64,000 nucleotides of DNA, taken from the NCBI GenBank assembly GCA_023386345.1, contig JAEWJT010000016.1, forward strand, positions 186,001-250,000, given 5' to 3'. This DNA is from Bacillota bacterium. Lineage in GTDB: Bacteria > Bacillota > Clostridia > Tissierellales > Sedimentibacteraceae. The translations under genes and the position numbers were made by a program. Positions within the stretch are counted from its first letter, which is position 1, and every line of letters starts with the position of its first letter. Positions 34,850 through 42,900 of the stretch are shown here, in pieces. The notes beneath the pieces are model-generated. The model saw nothing but the letters and a program-made list of their open reading frames with translations, had not been told where the DNA came from and did not search any database.

Positions 34850-35563
34850 TTATTCTTTTTTATCCTCATCCTCTACAAGCTGAGCCTTTATAATAATACG
34901 ATGAGTACCTGAGACAGGCGGATCGCAGGTTATTAATGTAAGTTCCTTTTTATCTTTCGGCTGCTTAAGCACAGATAAATCTGTAGGTAAAACCTTGAAA
35001 CTATCATTAACAATATAATTATACACCTTGTCACCGTAGGTTATTTTTATTACATCATCAACTTTAAGCTTATGCAATCTGTAAAAAAATGTAGCACCGG
35101 CATATCCTCTATGCCCTGCCAAAACAAAGTTCCCTGTTTCTCCCGGATAAGCTGTTTTGTCCATATGCCCAGCTCCATACATGAGAACATATTGTGACGA
35201 GCCTTCTAGTATTATCAAATCTATACCAAGTCTAGTAATTTCAATACGTCCTATGGCATTCAAATCAGGCTTCTTCTTTTCTTCCTTTTTATCTTCTTTA
35301 TCTTCAACTTGAATTATTGCTTCACTAAAATTTTCATCCATAATATCAACAATTGGTTCATCAGTACCTACATTATTACTATTTGATGTATCTTTATCAT
35401 TTTGTCCATTGTTTGTGTTTTTTTCAATTCTATCTAGCATTTCTCTATATAATTTTTCCTGCTTATATTTAATATAAAGCTCACTTGAAAAGGGTACGGA
35501 AATTAACAAAATGCCAATAATAACTAAAAATGTGGATAATTTCTTTTTCATAATCATTCTCAT
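34850..35563 (-). CDS. Class D-type sortase
   Basis: Membrane-bound transpeptidase that attaches surface proteins to the cell wall. The 237 residues have an N-terminal membrane anchor (FLVIIGILLISVPF), a Lys/Asp/Glu-rich linker to about residue 98, and a catalytic domain with His151 (LAGHRGY), Cys213 (TLITCDPP) and Arg222 (GTHRIII). The TLITC and overall layout fit class D. The start at 35563 has a weak ribosome binding site, and a nearby in-frame ATG is possible. It heads the minus-strand pilus cluster. The adhesin ending LPHTAG at 44.4 kb is a likely substrate, since LPxTA signals are known for some class D sortases. Confidence 0.85.
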   Translation of the reverse strand: MRMIMKKKLSTFLVIIGILLISVPFSSELYIKYKQEKLYREMLDRIEKNTNNGQNDKDTSNSNNVGTDEPIVDIMDENFSEAIIQVEDKEDKKEEKKKPDLNAIGRIEITRLGIDLIILEGSSQYVLMYGAGHMDKTAYPGETGNFVLAGHRGYAGATFFYRLHKLKVDDVIKITYGDKVYNYIVNDSFKVLPTDLSVLKQPKDKKELTLITCDPPVSGTHRIIIKAQLVEDEDKKE

Positions 35564-35799
35564 ACACTGATTTGCAATATTCTATGAAATATCAGTGCAT
35601 ACACTTCCATTATTCATCATTTTTTTAGGATTTTTTCCTAAAAAACATTTTTATGTAACATAAATTTAGCTTTACATTTTTTACTAAATATATTATACTA
35701 AAATAAACAATTATTATCAAGTATTTTGTAGAATTCTTGAGGAAAATGTTAGTTGTTAGTTATTAAAGTAGAAATTTTGAAGATACAAGGAGGGACAAG
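35564..35799. promoter_or_regulatory. Divergent region between sortase and transglutaminase genes
   Basis: Two hairpins are visible: CACTGAT with ATCAGTG (35574-35599) and TTTTTTAGGA with TCCTAAAAAA (35621-35646). The second is close to perfectly symmetrical, lies between divergent genes and might be an operator. No strong promoter pair could be assigned by eye. Confidence 0.4.
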
Positions 35800-36594
35800 A
35801 TGAAAAAGAGTATATTAAGCTTTTTAGTAATATTTGCAATAATTGTATTAAGTGCAAGAACAGTGTATGCAGACAGTATCTTTGATAAAGAAAAATTGGA
35901 CAAGGGTACAGTTGGAATTTCATATAAATCAAAATCTAAATTAAAAGTACAAATTACTTTCGATAAACAAACTTATACATATAATTTGAATGGAGAAGGA
36001 AAAAAAGAATATTATCCACTTCAAATGGGAAATGGTGCTTATAAGGTAAGCCTATACGAAAACACAACAGGTAATTCATACAAGCTTGTTGAAAGTCTTA
36101 AAGTTGACTTAAAGCTAGATGATCAAAATATTGTTTATCTTGGCTCAACTCAAAATATAAATTGGGAATTCAATCCAAAGACAGTTGAGAAGGCTGCTGA
36201 ATTAACTAAGGATATAAAAAGCCTAGAGGAAAAAGCAAAAGTTTTGTGGAATTTCATGTTAAAAGAGAATAAGTATGATTTTGATAAGCTAGCAAAGCTA
36301 CCTACAACATACTTGCCAACACCTGATACGACACTCAAAGATAAAACTGGTATATGTTATGACTTTTCGTCACTATATGCTTCAATGTTAAGAGCTCAAG
36401 GTATACCTGCCAAGCTGATTAAAGGATATGCACCAGACTATGCAGAAGGCTATCATGCTTGGAACGAAGTATATGATAAAGACAAAAAAGAATGGGTAGT
36501 TATAGATTCAACTTATGACATACAAATACAAAGCAAAAAAACTGTAGAAATGAAGAAAAAAGCTGACGGATTTAAAAAGGTATATGAGTATTAA
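35800..36594 (+). CDS. Secreted transglutaminase-like protein
   Basis: Secreted protein with a cysteine-protease-like transglutaminase core. The signal peptide (SILSFLVIFAIIVLSARTVYA) likely ends near residue 24. A beta-rich region follows to about residue 125, then the core with Cys186 (GICYDFSSLYASMLRAQGIPA), His219 (GYHAWNEVY) and Asp236 (WVVIDSTYD), a complete triad. The 264 residues lack a sorting signal, so the protein is probably released or loosely bound. It may cross-link or cleave surface proteins, consistent with the adjacent sortase. AAGGAGGGA precedes the ATG. Confidence 0.85.
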   Translation: MKKSILSFLVIFAIIVLSARTVYADSIFDKEKLDKGTVGISYKSKSKLKVQITFDKQTYTYNLNGEGKKEYYPLQMGNGAYKVSLYENTTGNSYKLVESLKVDLKLDDQNIVYLGSTQNINWEFNPKTVEKAAELTKDIKSLEEKAKVLWNFMLKENKYDFDKLAKLPTTYLPTPDTTLKDKTGICYDFSSLYASMLRAQGIPAKLIKGYAPDYAEGYHAWNEVYDKDKKEWVVIDSTYDIQIQSKKTVEMKKKADGFKKVYEY

Positions 36595-36613
36595 AATTGA
36601 CTAAAAATAATGG

Positions 36614-36670
36614 AACGTTTCTCATGTCTTTTATCATAGAAGATAATAAGCAAAAAGAGAAGCGTTTTTT
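36614..36670 (+). terminator. Terminator after transglutaminase-like gene
   Basis: AACGTTTCTC pairs with GAGAAGCGTT, followed by six T, with a loop of about 33 nt that contains further weak pairing. Confidence 0.6.
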
Positions 36671-36809
36671 GTTTTTATGAGATGTAAAGCGTTGATTTGA
36701 CAATTTTTTATCGAATTTTTATAAAAACTACGTAAAAAATTGTTGATAAAAATTAATAATGAATATATAATAGTAATATTAAGTGGATTTTTTTATGGAG
36801 GCTCATATG

Positions 36810-38015
36810 ATGTTACGCATAAGCACGCTAGGTGGATTTGACATAAAGTTAGATGGACAATCAATACTTAGCCAATCAGGTCGGTCATATAAACTGAATA
36901 AATTGTTTGAATATTTTATTACGTTTAGGAATAAAAAGCTTTTGCCTGAAATGATTATGGACAACCTTTTTTCTGAGAGCGAATCTGATGATCCAAAAAA
37001 TATGCTCAGAACACAAATATTCAGACTAAGAAAAAATATAAGGTCTTTTTTACCTGATGATATAGATGAATCGGAGTATTTGGCGATTAATTTTACAAAT
37101 GGATATTATTGCCTTGATTTAGGAGAAAAGATTGAGATTGATGTTGATGAGTTTGAAATGCTTATAAATCAAGGAGATAAAAGCATTGAATATGAGCCAG
37201 AAGCAGCGATTGATTTTTATTACAAAGCTATAAATCTTTATAAAGGTCTTTATCTCTCGGATATGGCGTATGAGGTTTGGCTTGTTTCCACGAGAAACTA
37301 CTATCAAAGACTGTATCTGCGTACAATTAAAAGACTTGTTAGCCTATTAAATGAAAGAGATAAAACAGAAAATATCATAGCATTGTGTGAACAAGCATTA
37401 CTTATAGAACCTTATGAGGAGAGCATAAATATATATTTAATGGAAGCAATGCTACACCAAGGACAACAGAAAAATGCTCTAAATCACTATGAATATTCTC
37501 TTAAAATGCTAAAAAAAGAGTTGAATGCTGAACCATCTTCATCTTTCAAAGAAATGTTAAATAAAATACAGAGCTTTTCTTCAGAAAATAGCAATGTTGA
37601 TTTTAATAGCATTAATGATATATTAGACAGTGAAACTGCACAAGGGCCTGTACAATGCAATATTGACTCGTTCAAATTTCTGCTAAATGTGCAAAAAAGA
37701 AAAGCATTAAGGTATAATCAAAATGATTATCTTTGCATAATGGATATAATGAATAACAATAACAAAAAATCAAAAGAGATATCAGAAATTCTTAAATCTA
37801 GCCTCAGGAGAGGAGACGTATTTACCTTTTGGAATCAAAGCAATATAATGATTATGCTACATAATGTTGATAATGGTGGTATCGATGTAGTTAGAAAAAG
37901 GATTTATGATAAAATAAATGACAGTAAAGCTCTTAGTGGAAGAGATGTAAAATTTATATACAGTCTTATAGCTGATAAAAAAATTGTACCAATGGTAGGA
38001 CAACACACTAAATAG
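36810..38015 (+). CDS. SARP/BTAD-type transcriptional regulator with C-terminal GGDEF-like remnant
   Basis: Winged-helix regulator of the SARP layout, 401 residues from the ATG at 36810 (GGAGG 8 nt upstream; ATG 36807 is equally possible). Residues 1-100 form the OmpR-like DNA-binding domain (LRISTLGGFDIKLDGQSIL, MLRTQIFRLRKNIR). Residues about 105-255 are the helical BTAD/TPR domain (AAIDFYYKAINLYKGLYL, LLIEPYEESINIYLMEAMLHQGQ). The last 110 residues (LLNVQKRKALRYNQNDYLCIMDI, LRRGDVFTFWNQSNIMIML) resemble a degenerate nucleotide-cyclase/GGDEF fold without catalytic motif. Immediately downstream lie TGTAATT heptamers at SARP-like spacing, so it probably activates the GGDEF/HD-GYP gene. Confidence 0.8.
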   Translation: MLRISTLGGFDIKLDGQSILSQSGRSYKLNKLFEYFITFRNKKLLPEMIMDNLFSESESDDPKNMLRTQIFRLRKNIRSFLPDDIDESEYLAINFTNGYYCLDLGEKIEIDVDEFEMLINQGDKSIEYEPEAAIDFYYKAINLYKGLYLSDMAYEVWLVSTRNYYQRLYLRTIKRLVSLLNERDKTENIIALCEQALLIEPYEESINIYLMEAMLHQGQQKNALNHYEYSLKMLKKELNAEPSSSFKEMLNKIQSFSSENSNVDFNSINDILDSETAQGPVQCNIDSFKFLLNVQKRKALRYNQNDYLCIMDIMNNNNKKSKEISEILKSSLRRGDVFTFWNQSNIMIMLHNVDNGGIDVVRKRIYDKINDSKALSGRDVKFIYSLIADKKIVPMVGQHTK

Positions 38016-38054
38016 TTCTTAAATAGCGAAAATGCAATTAAGGACTATTTTTTT
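38010..38054 (+). terminator. Terminator after SARP-type gene
   Basis: AAATAGTTCTTAA pairs with TTAAGGACTATTT (one G-U pair), followed by T. Its stem starts within the last codons of the SARP gene, and its T-run touches the first TGTAATT motif. Confidence 0.8.
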
Positions 38055-38136
38055 GTAATTGAAATGTAATTGTAAAATAATCAAAATGTAATTGTAAAAT
38101 AATTGCTATGTAATTATCAAAATATATAATGTAATT
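38054..38136 (+). promoter_or_regulatory. Phased TGTAATT heptamers and promoter of the GGDEF/HD-GYP gene
   Basis: TGTAATT occurs five times on the same strand, at 38054, 38065, 38087, 38109 and 38130, spaced 11, 22, 22 and 21 bp. A consensus -10 TATAAT lies at 38125-38130, 9 bp after the end of the fourth copy. A poor -35 (TTGCTA, 38103-38108) is partly covered by the array. Direct heptamers at 11 or 22 bp with the last about 8 bp before the -10 are the known binding pattern of SARP activators. Confidence 0.7.
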
Positions 38137-38179
38137 AAGATAAACAAATTCAACAAATCTAAGCAAAGGAGCGTAAAAA

Positions 38180-39622
38180 ATGGAATATTCTACTAATGAC
38201 TTTTATTTAAAATTTAAGACGGTATATAATAAAGAAGGAAAGTTCATAGACTACGTTCTATGCTATTTAAGTAATTCATTCTGTAAAATAACAAAAATGA
38301 ATCCTGAATCGCTTTTAGGAAAGAGATTTTCAGATATTGTTGTAGATAATGCGGATGTACCTCTTTACAAGGAGATATACATAAGCTTAAGACCAAACAG
38401 TAGCTTTAAAGTAGAAAAATATATTGAAAGCTTAAAAAGATGGTATTTGATACAAATATGCCAAGATGAGAGTGCTAATGATGATATGATGTTTATACAC
38501 TTCATTGACATAGAAAATATAAAGTTTAATTTTGAAAAAAATGCGATAGAAACATATATGAATACAAGTACAGAAGTTAGCTATAAGGACAAGATAGATT
38601 TATATTACAAGGATAAGCTGACAGGTTTATATAATAGAAATTTTTTCGAGGAAGAACTCTCAAGAATTGATACGAGTAATAAACTTCCAATAAGCTTTAT
38701 AGTCGGAGACTTAAACGGTTTAAAACTTATAAATGATGCCTTTGGACATGGAATGGGTGACAAGACACTTAAAAGAGTTGCAGAAATCATGAAGGCTTCT
38801 TTCAGAGAGGATGACATCGTGAGCAGAGTTAGTGGAGACGAATTTATAGCTCTCTTGCCAAATACATCAGAAGAAGTCGCACTGAAAATAATTGAAAGAA
38901 TAAAGAAAAAATGCGAATTAAATCCTTTAGACTATATAAAAATAAGCATAAGTTTTGGTTTGGCTACAAAGGTAGTAGAAAATGAAGATATTGAAACAGT
39001 GCTAAAAAAAGCAGAAGATAGAATGTATTTCAAAAAGCTTAAAGAAAGTAAGGAAGCTAAGCTTTCTATCATAAATTTCTTAAAAACTAGACTTCAAAAA
39101 ATTACATATGAAACAAGCTCGCACTACGAGAGATTAAAGGCACTTACTATGATGATGGCAGAGAAGTTAAATCTTAGTGAAACTCAAATAAATGATTTAA
39201 TGCTTCTTTGTGAATACCATGATATTGGAAAGGTAGGGATATCAGAGGATATACTCCAAAAGACAGGCTCTTTAAGTCAAGAGGAGTGGAAAAACACAAA
39301 ACGACACAGCGAAATAGGATACTACATAGCTAGAGAAATCAGAAGTTCTGCTACAGTAGAGGAATTAATTCTGAGTCACCATGAAAGATGGGATGGTACT
39401 GGATACCCAGGCTTTTATAAGGAGGAAGAAATTCCACTGACTGCAAGGATATTTGCCATAGCTGATGCGTATGATGTTATGGTAAATGATAGACCATACA
39501 AATCTAGTATTGGACAGGATGAAGCCCTAAAAGAAATAAAAGAGCAGTCCGGAAAGCAATTTGATCCTAATCTTGCAAAGTTGTTTGTAGATTTAATGAA
39601 GAAAAAGCAAGAAGCAGTATAG
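38180..39622 (+). CDS. GGDEF plus HD-GYP cyclic-di-GMP enzyme
   Basis: Bifunctional c-di-GMP protein of 480 residues. Residues 1-125 form a PAS-like sensor. The diguanylate cyclase domain (about 140-285) reads DKLTGLYNRNFF and has SGDEF (218-222) at the active site instead of GGDEF, with a RxxD inhibitory site REDD (209-212) exactly five residues upstream. The HD-GYP phosphodiesterase (about 315-475) has HDIGK (347-351) and HHERWDGTGYPG (400-411). Both activities are plausible, so net output needs testing. AAAGGAGCG precedes the ATG. Its promoter carries SARP-like heptamers, and a c-di-GMP riboswitch follows. Confidence 0.93.
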   Translation: MEYSTNDFYLKFKTVYNKEGKFIDYVLCYLSNSFCKITKMNPESLLGKRFSDIVVDNADVPLYKEIYISLRPNSSFKVEKYIESLKRWYLIQICQDESANDDMMFIHFIDIENIKFNFEKNAIETYMNTSTEVSYKDKIDLYYKDKLTGLYNRNFFEEELSRIDTSNKLPISFIVGDLNGLKLINDAFGHGMGDKTLKRVAEIMKASFREDDIVSRVSGDEFIALLPNTSEEVALKIIERIKKKCELNPLDYIKISISFGLATKVVENEDIETVLKKAEDRMYFKKLKESKEAKLSIINFLKTRLQKITYETSSHYERLKALTMMMAEKLNLSETQINDLMLLCEYHDIGKVGISEDILQKTGSLSQEEWKNTKRHSEIGYYIAREIRSSATVEELILSHHERWDGTGYPGFYKEEEIPLTARIFAIADAYDVMVNDRPYKSSIGQDEALKEIKEQSGKQFDPNLAKLFVDLMKKKQEAV

Positions 39623-39643
39623 GAACTAAAAATTAATATAAAA

Positions 39644-39673
39644 TTGTTTGAAAATAAGAATAAGTGGTATAAA
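39644..39673 (+). promoter_or_regulatory. Possible promoter of the riboswitch-adhesin unit
   Basis: TTGTTT (39644-39649) and TATAAA (39668-39673), spaced 18 bp, lie just upstream of the riboswitch. The match is moderate. Transcription would begin a few bases before the aptamer. Confidence 0.45.
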
Positions 39674-39699
39674 ATAAATACTATTATATAAAATTACAA

Positions 39700-39809
39700 A
39701 TTGGCAAATCTGTCGAAAGGCAGTGGCGCAAAGCTAGAAGTCTAAAGCGAAGGCAATGATAGTTCGGCTGCAAAATGATTAAACTTATTTTGTAGTCGAA
39801 CTATTTTTA
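39700..39809 (+). promoter_or_regulatory. Cyclic-di-GMP-I (GEMM) riboswitch with overlapping terminator
   Basis: The aptamer matches the c-di-GMP-I consensus: TTGGCAAATCTG, a GAAA-tetraloop stem (CTGTCGAAAGGCAG), the core TGGCGCAAAGC, TCTAAAGC and the closing AGTTCGGCTGC. A terminator follows, with ATAGTTCGGCTGCAAAAT (39759-39776) pairing with ATTTTGTAGTCGAACTAT and a T-run to 39809. The terminator's 5' arm uses the aptamer's 3' strand, so ligand binding should block the terminator and turn the adhesin on. Confidence 0.88.
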
Positions 39810-39990
39810 TTCTAAACTCGTTAGAACACAGCTATCCTCGTTAAGATTGGACAAGCTGTTCTAAATAAATAAAGTAAAACACTACAGTGGCGTTGATAAT
39901 ATCAATGCAATAAAGTGGTATGGGCGAATGATAATTAAAAATTCGATCCAAAGAAATAAAAAATACAAATATCAAAGAAAGGAGAAAAAA
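39810..39990 (+). other. Adhesin 5' leader downstream of the riboswitch
   Basis: About 180 nt remain between the terminator and the adhesin ATG. Two hairpins are visible: AGAACA...AGCTGTTCT (about 39832-39863) and GCGTTGATA...TATCAATGC (about 39892-39911). They could affect mRNA stability or form a second control point. No reading frame is convincing. Confidence 0.4.
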
Positions 39991-42900
39991 ATGAAAAAAA
40001 CAAAAATGTTTAAAAGGGCAGTGAGTTTCTCAATAGCACTTTTAATGATATTTTCAAGTTTTTTTAATCTAACTGGAAACTATGTTTTTGCAGAAGATGG
40101 AGAGATACAATGGGATAACCCAGGAGCAGTTAAACTGACTAAATCTGAGCAAAAAACTAACGAAGGTAGATGGAAGATTGATTTAAAAGTCGAAGGAAGA
40201 AATATTGAGAGAAAATCAGATGTTGTTTTAGTAATTGACCGCTCAGGAAGTATGGGTGGAGATAAAATTACAAATACTAAAAACGCAGCAAAAGCATTTG
40301 TAAATAAGTTGCTTACAGCAGGAGATACAAATACTAGAATTGCATTAGTTACTTTTAATGATACAGCTACAAAAGTAACAACTGAATTTAAAGGATTTTC
40401 CTCTAAAAATGAACTTTTAAATGCTATTGATTTAATTGAAGTTGATTGGGACTCGTGGTATGAGCGCTATACTGGTGGAACTTATATACAAGCTGGTATT
40501 GAAAAAGCACAAGAACTACTTAGCCAATCACCAGTAGGAACAGCTAAAAATATTGTTCTTTTTGGAGATGGAGAGCCAACTTATAGTAAGAAAGTTATAA
40601 GTGTAAGCGGGGCTAAAGTAATAAGCGCAACAGGTAAGCAAGATAAGGATGCGAAGTGGGATTTTTCAGATATAACATTAACTTTTGATAGTTATAAAGT
40701 AGGAAGTGGAAATGCGTATGATATTTCTGGCAAAAGTAGCAAAGCTGAAGTAACATATACTTATAATAAAACAAAGTACACTACTTACTATCCACCTAAT
40801 AATGGTGTAGCTACAATTTACCAAGCTAAGTTGGCAAAAGATAGTGGAATTGACATTTATTCAATAGCCTTAAATGCGGGAGCAAATGGAGAAGATGTAT
40901 TGAAAAAATCTTCTTCGGGCGTAGCAGAATATTACTATGCTGTTACAAATAACACATCAGTATTAGACACTGCATTTACAAAAATAGCAGGAAAAATCTC
41001 ATATGCGGCAAAAGATGCAATTGTTACTGACCCTATGGGAGATATGTTTGACTTAGCGAATTTAGACAAAAATGGTGATTTCACATGGGCTTTAGCTGGA
41101 ACAGCAGAAGCTAACACTGCAGATATTGTAATATCTCAAGGTGAAATTATAAGTATAGGAAATACACATCCATATACTATAAGATGGGAAGTTGGAGATG
41201 TAATAGGAGGTACGCCTGCTACGATGACTTACTACGTAGATATTAAGAGTCAGGCATTGGCGGGAACTCAATACCCTACTAACCAAAGAACCTTTATGGA
41301 ATATGAAAATGTTAATGGCAGACCAACTACTAAAGATTTTGATGTTCCACAAGTTACTGTTGGCAATAGCGGCTCGATTAAAATAGTCGCTTATGCTGTA
41401 GATGATAATGGTAATCCTTTAAATGACAATGGAACTATAGGAGATAGAGTAGATTTAGCAAAAAAACTTGGCGAAGTAAACTATCTCAAAGATGGAAATG
41501 CAGTTTTACCATTTGGAAATTACACAGTAGAAACAGATGTATTTAATAATTTGCTTCAAGGCTATGTGTTTTCATCAGAATCAGTTAGCAATGGAGGAAA
41601 TGCAAATCCGACAAATGTTATTATCAACGCTAGTAAACAAAACCATACTGTGTATTTTGGATACAAAGAAGGTAAATATACAGTTACATATGATAAAAAT
41701 AGTACTGATGTAACAGGACAGGTACCAACAGATAGTACTAAATATATTTACAACCAAGATGTAACTGTTAAAGGACAAAATAATCTTGTAAGACAAGGAT
41801 ACACATTTAATGGTTGGAACACAGAAGCAGATGGCTCTGGAACGCTTTATGCAGTTGACGCTACATTCAAAATGCCAGCTAACAATGTAACGTTGTATGC
41901 TCAGTGGCTTGAAAAAGGAAAGGTAACAATCAATTATGAAGCAACTGAGGGTGGCTCAGTAAGCGTAGAAAGTGAAAGCATCAATCCAGAAATAGGTGAA
42001 CCAGAAGGCTCAACTGCAACAGCAGTTGAAGGTTACAAATTTGTAAAATGGACAGATGAAGATGGAAACAAAGTAAGCGATAATGTAAGCTTCAAACCAA
42101 ATAAGGAAGACGGAGCATATGTATCAGCAACATATACAGCACATTTTGAGCCAATTGAAGTAAGCTACACAGTTAATTACTTAAATGCAAAAGATAATAG
42201 CCCGTTAATGGATTCAAAAGAAGTAACAACAAGAAAATATAAAGATATTGTAACAGAAACGGCAGAAATAATAGCGGGATACACAGCAGACGCTCAAAGT
42301 AAAGGCTTAACATTACTTTTAACTGAAAATGTAATTAACTTCTACTATACAGAGTTAAACCATATAACAATCAATTATGAAGCAAACGAGGGTGGCTCAG
42401 TAAGCGTAGAAAATGAAAGTGTCAATCCGGAGATTGGCGATCCAAAAGGCTCGACTGCAACAGCAAATGCAGGTTATACATTTGTGAAATGGACAGATGA
42501 AAATGGAAACAAAGTAAGCGATAATGTAAGCTTCAGACCAAATAAGGAAGATGGAGTATATGTATCAGCAACATACACTGCACATTTCGAGCCAAACACA
42601 GATTTAAGCTATACAGTAAAATATGTTAATGAAAATGGGGACAACTTACTGGCACCGGTTGTAAGAGAAGGTAAGACATTTAATGAAACATATGAAGAAA
42701 CAGCTGAAGTTATAACAGGATATACAGCAGATGCACAAACAAAAAATATTAAAGTTGACGCATATGGAAAGGTATTAGAATTTGTATATACAATAGATAC
42801 GCATAACTTAACAGTTAACTATGTATATGAAGATGGAACAACAGCAGCTACAAGCCATACAGAGACATTAAACTACAATGGAGGATACAGTGTAAATTCT

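Noticed and set aside
38054..38136. CRISPR repeats
   Set aside because: The units are 7 bp, at 11/22-bp period, without spacers or cas genes. Regulator sites explain them better.
39928..39990. Adhesin start at 39928
   Set aside because: The extra segment lacks a ribosome binding site, while ATG 39991 follows AAAGGAG and opens a proper signal peptide.
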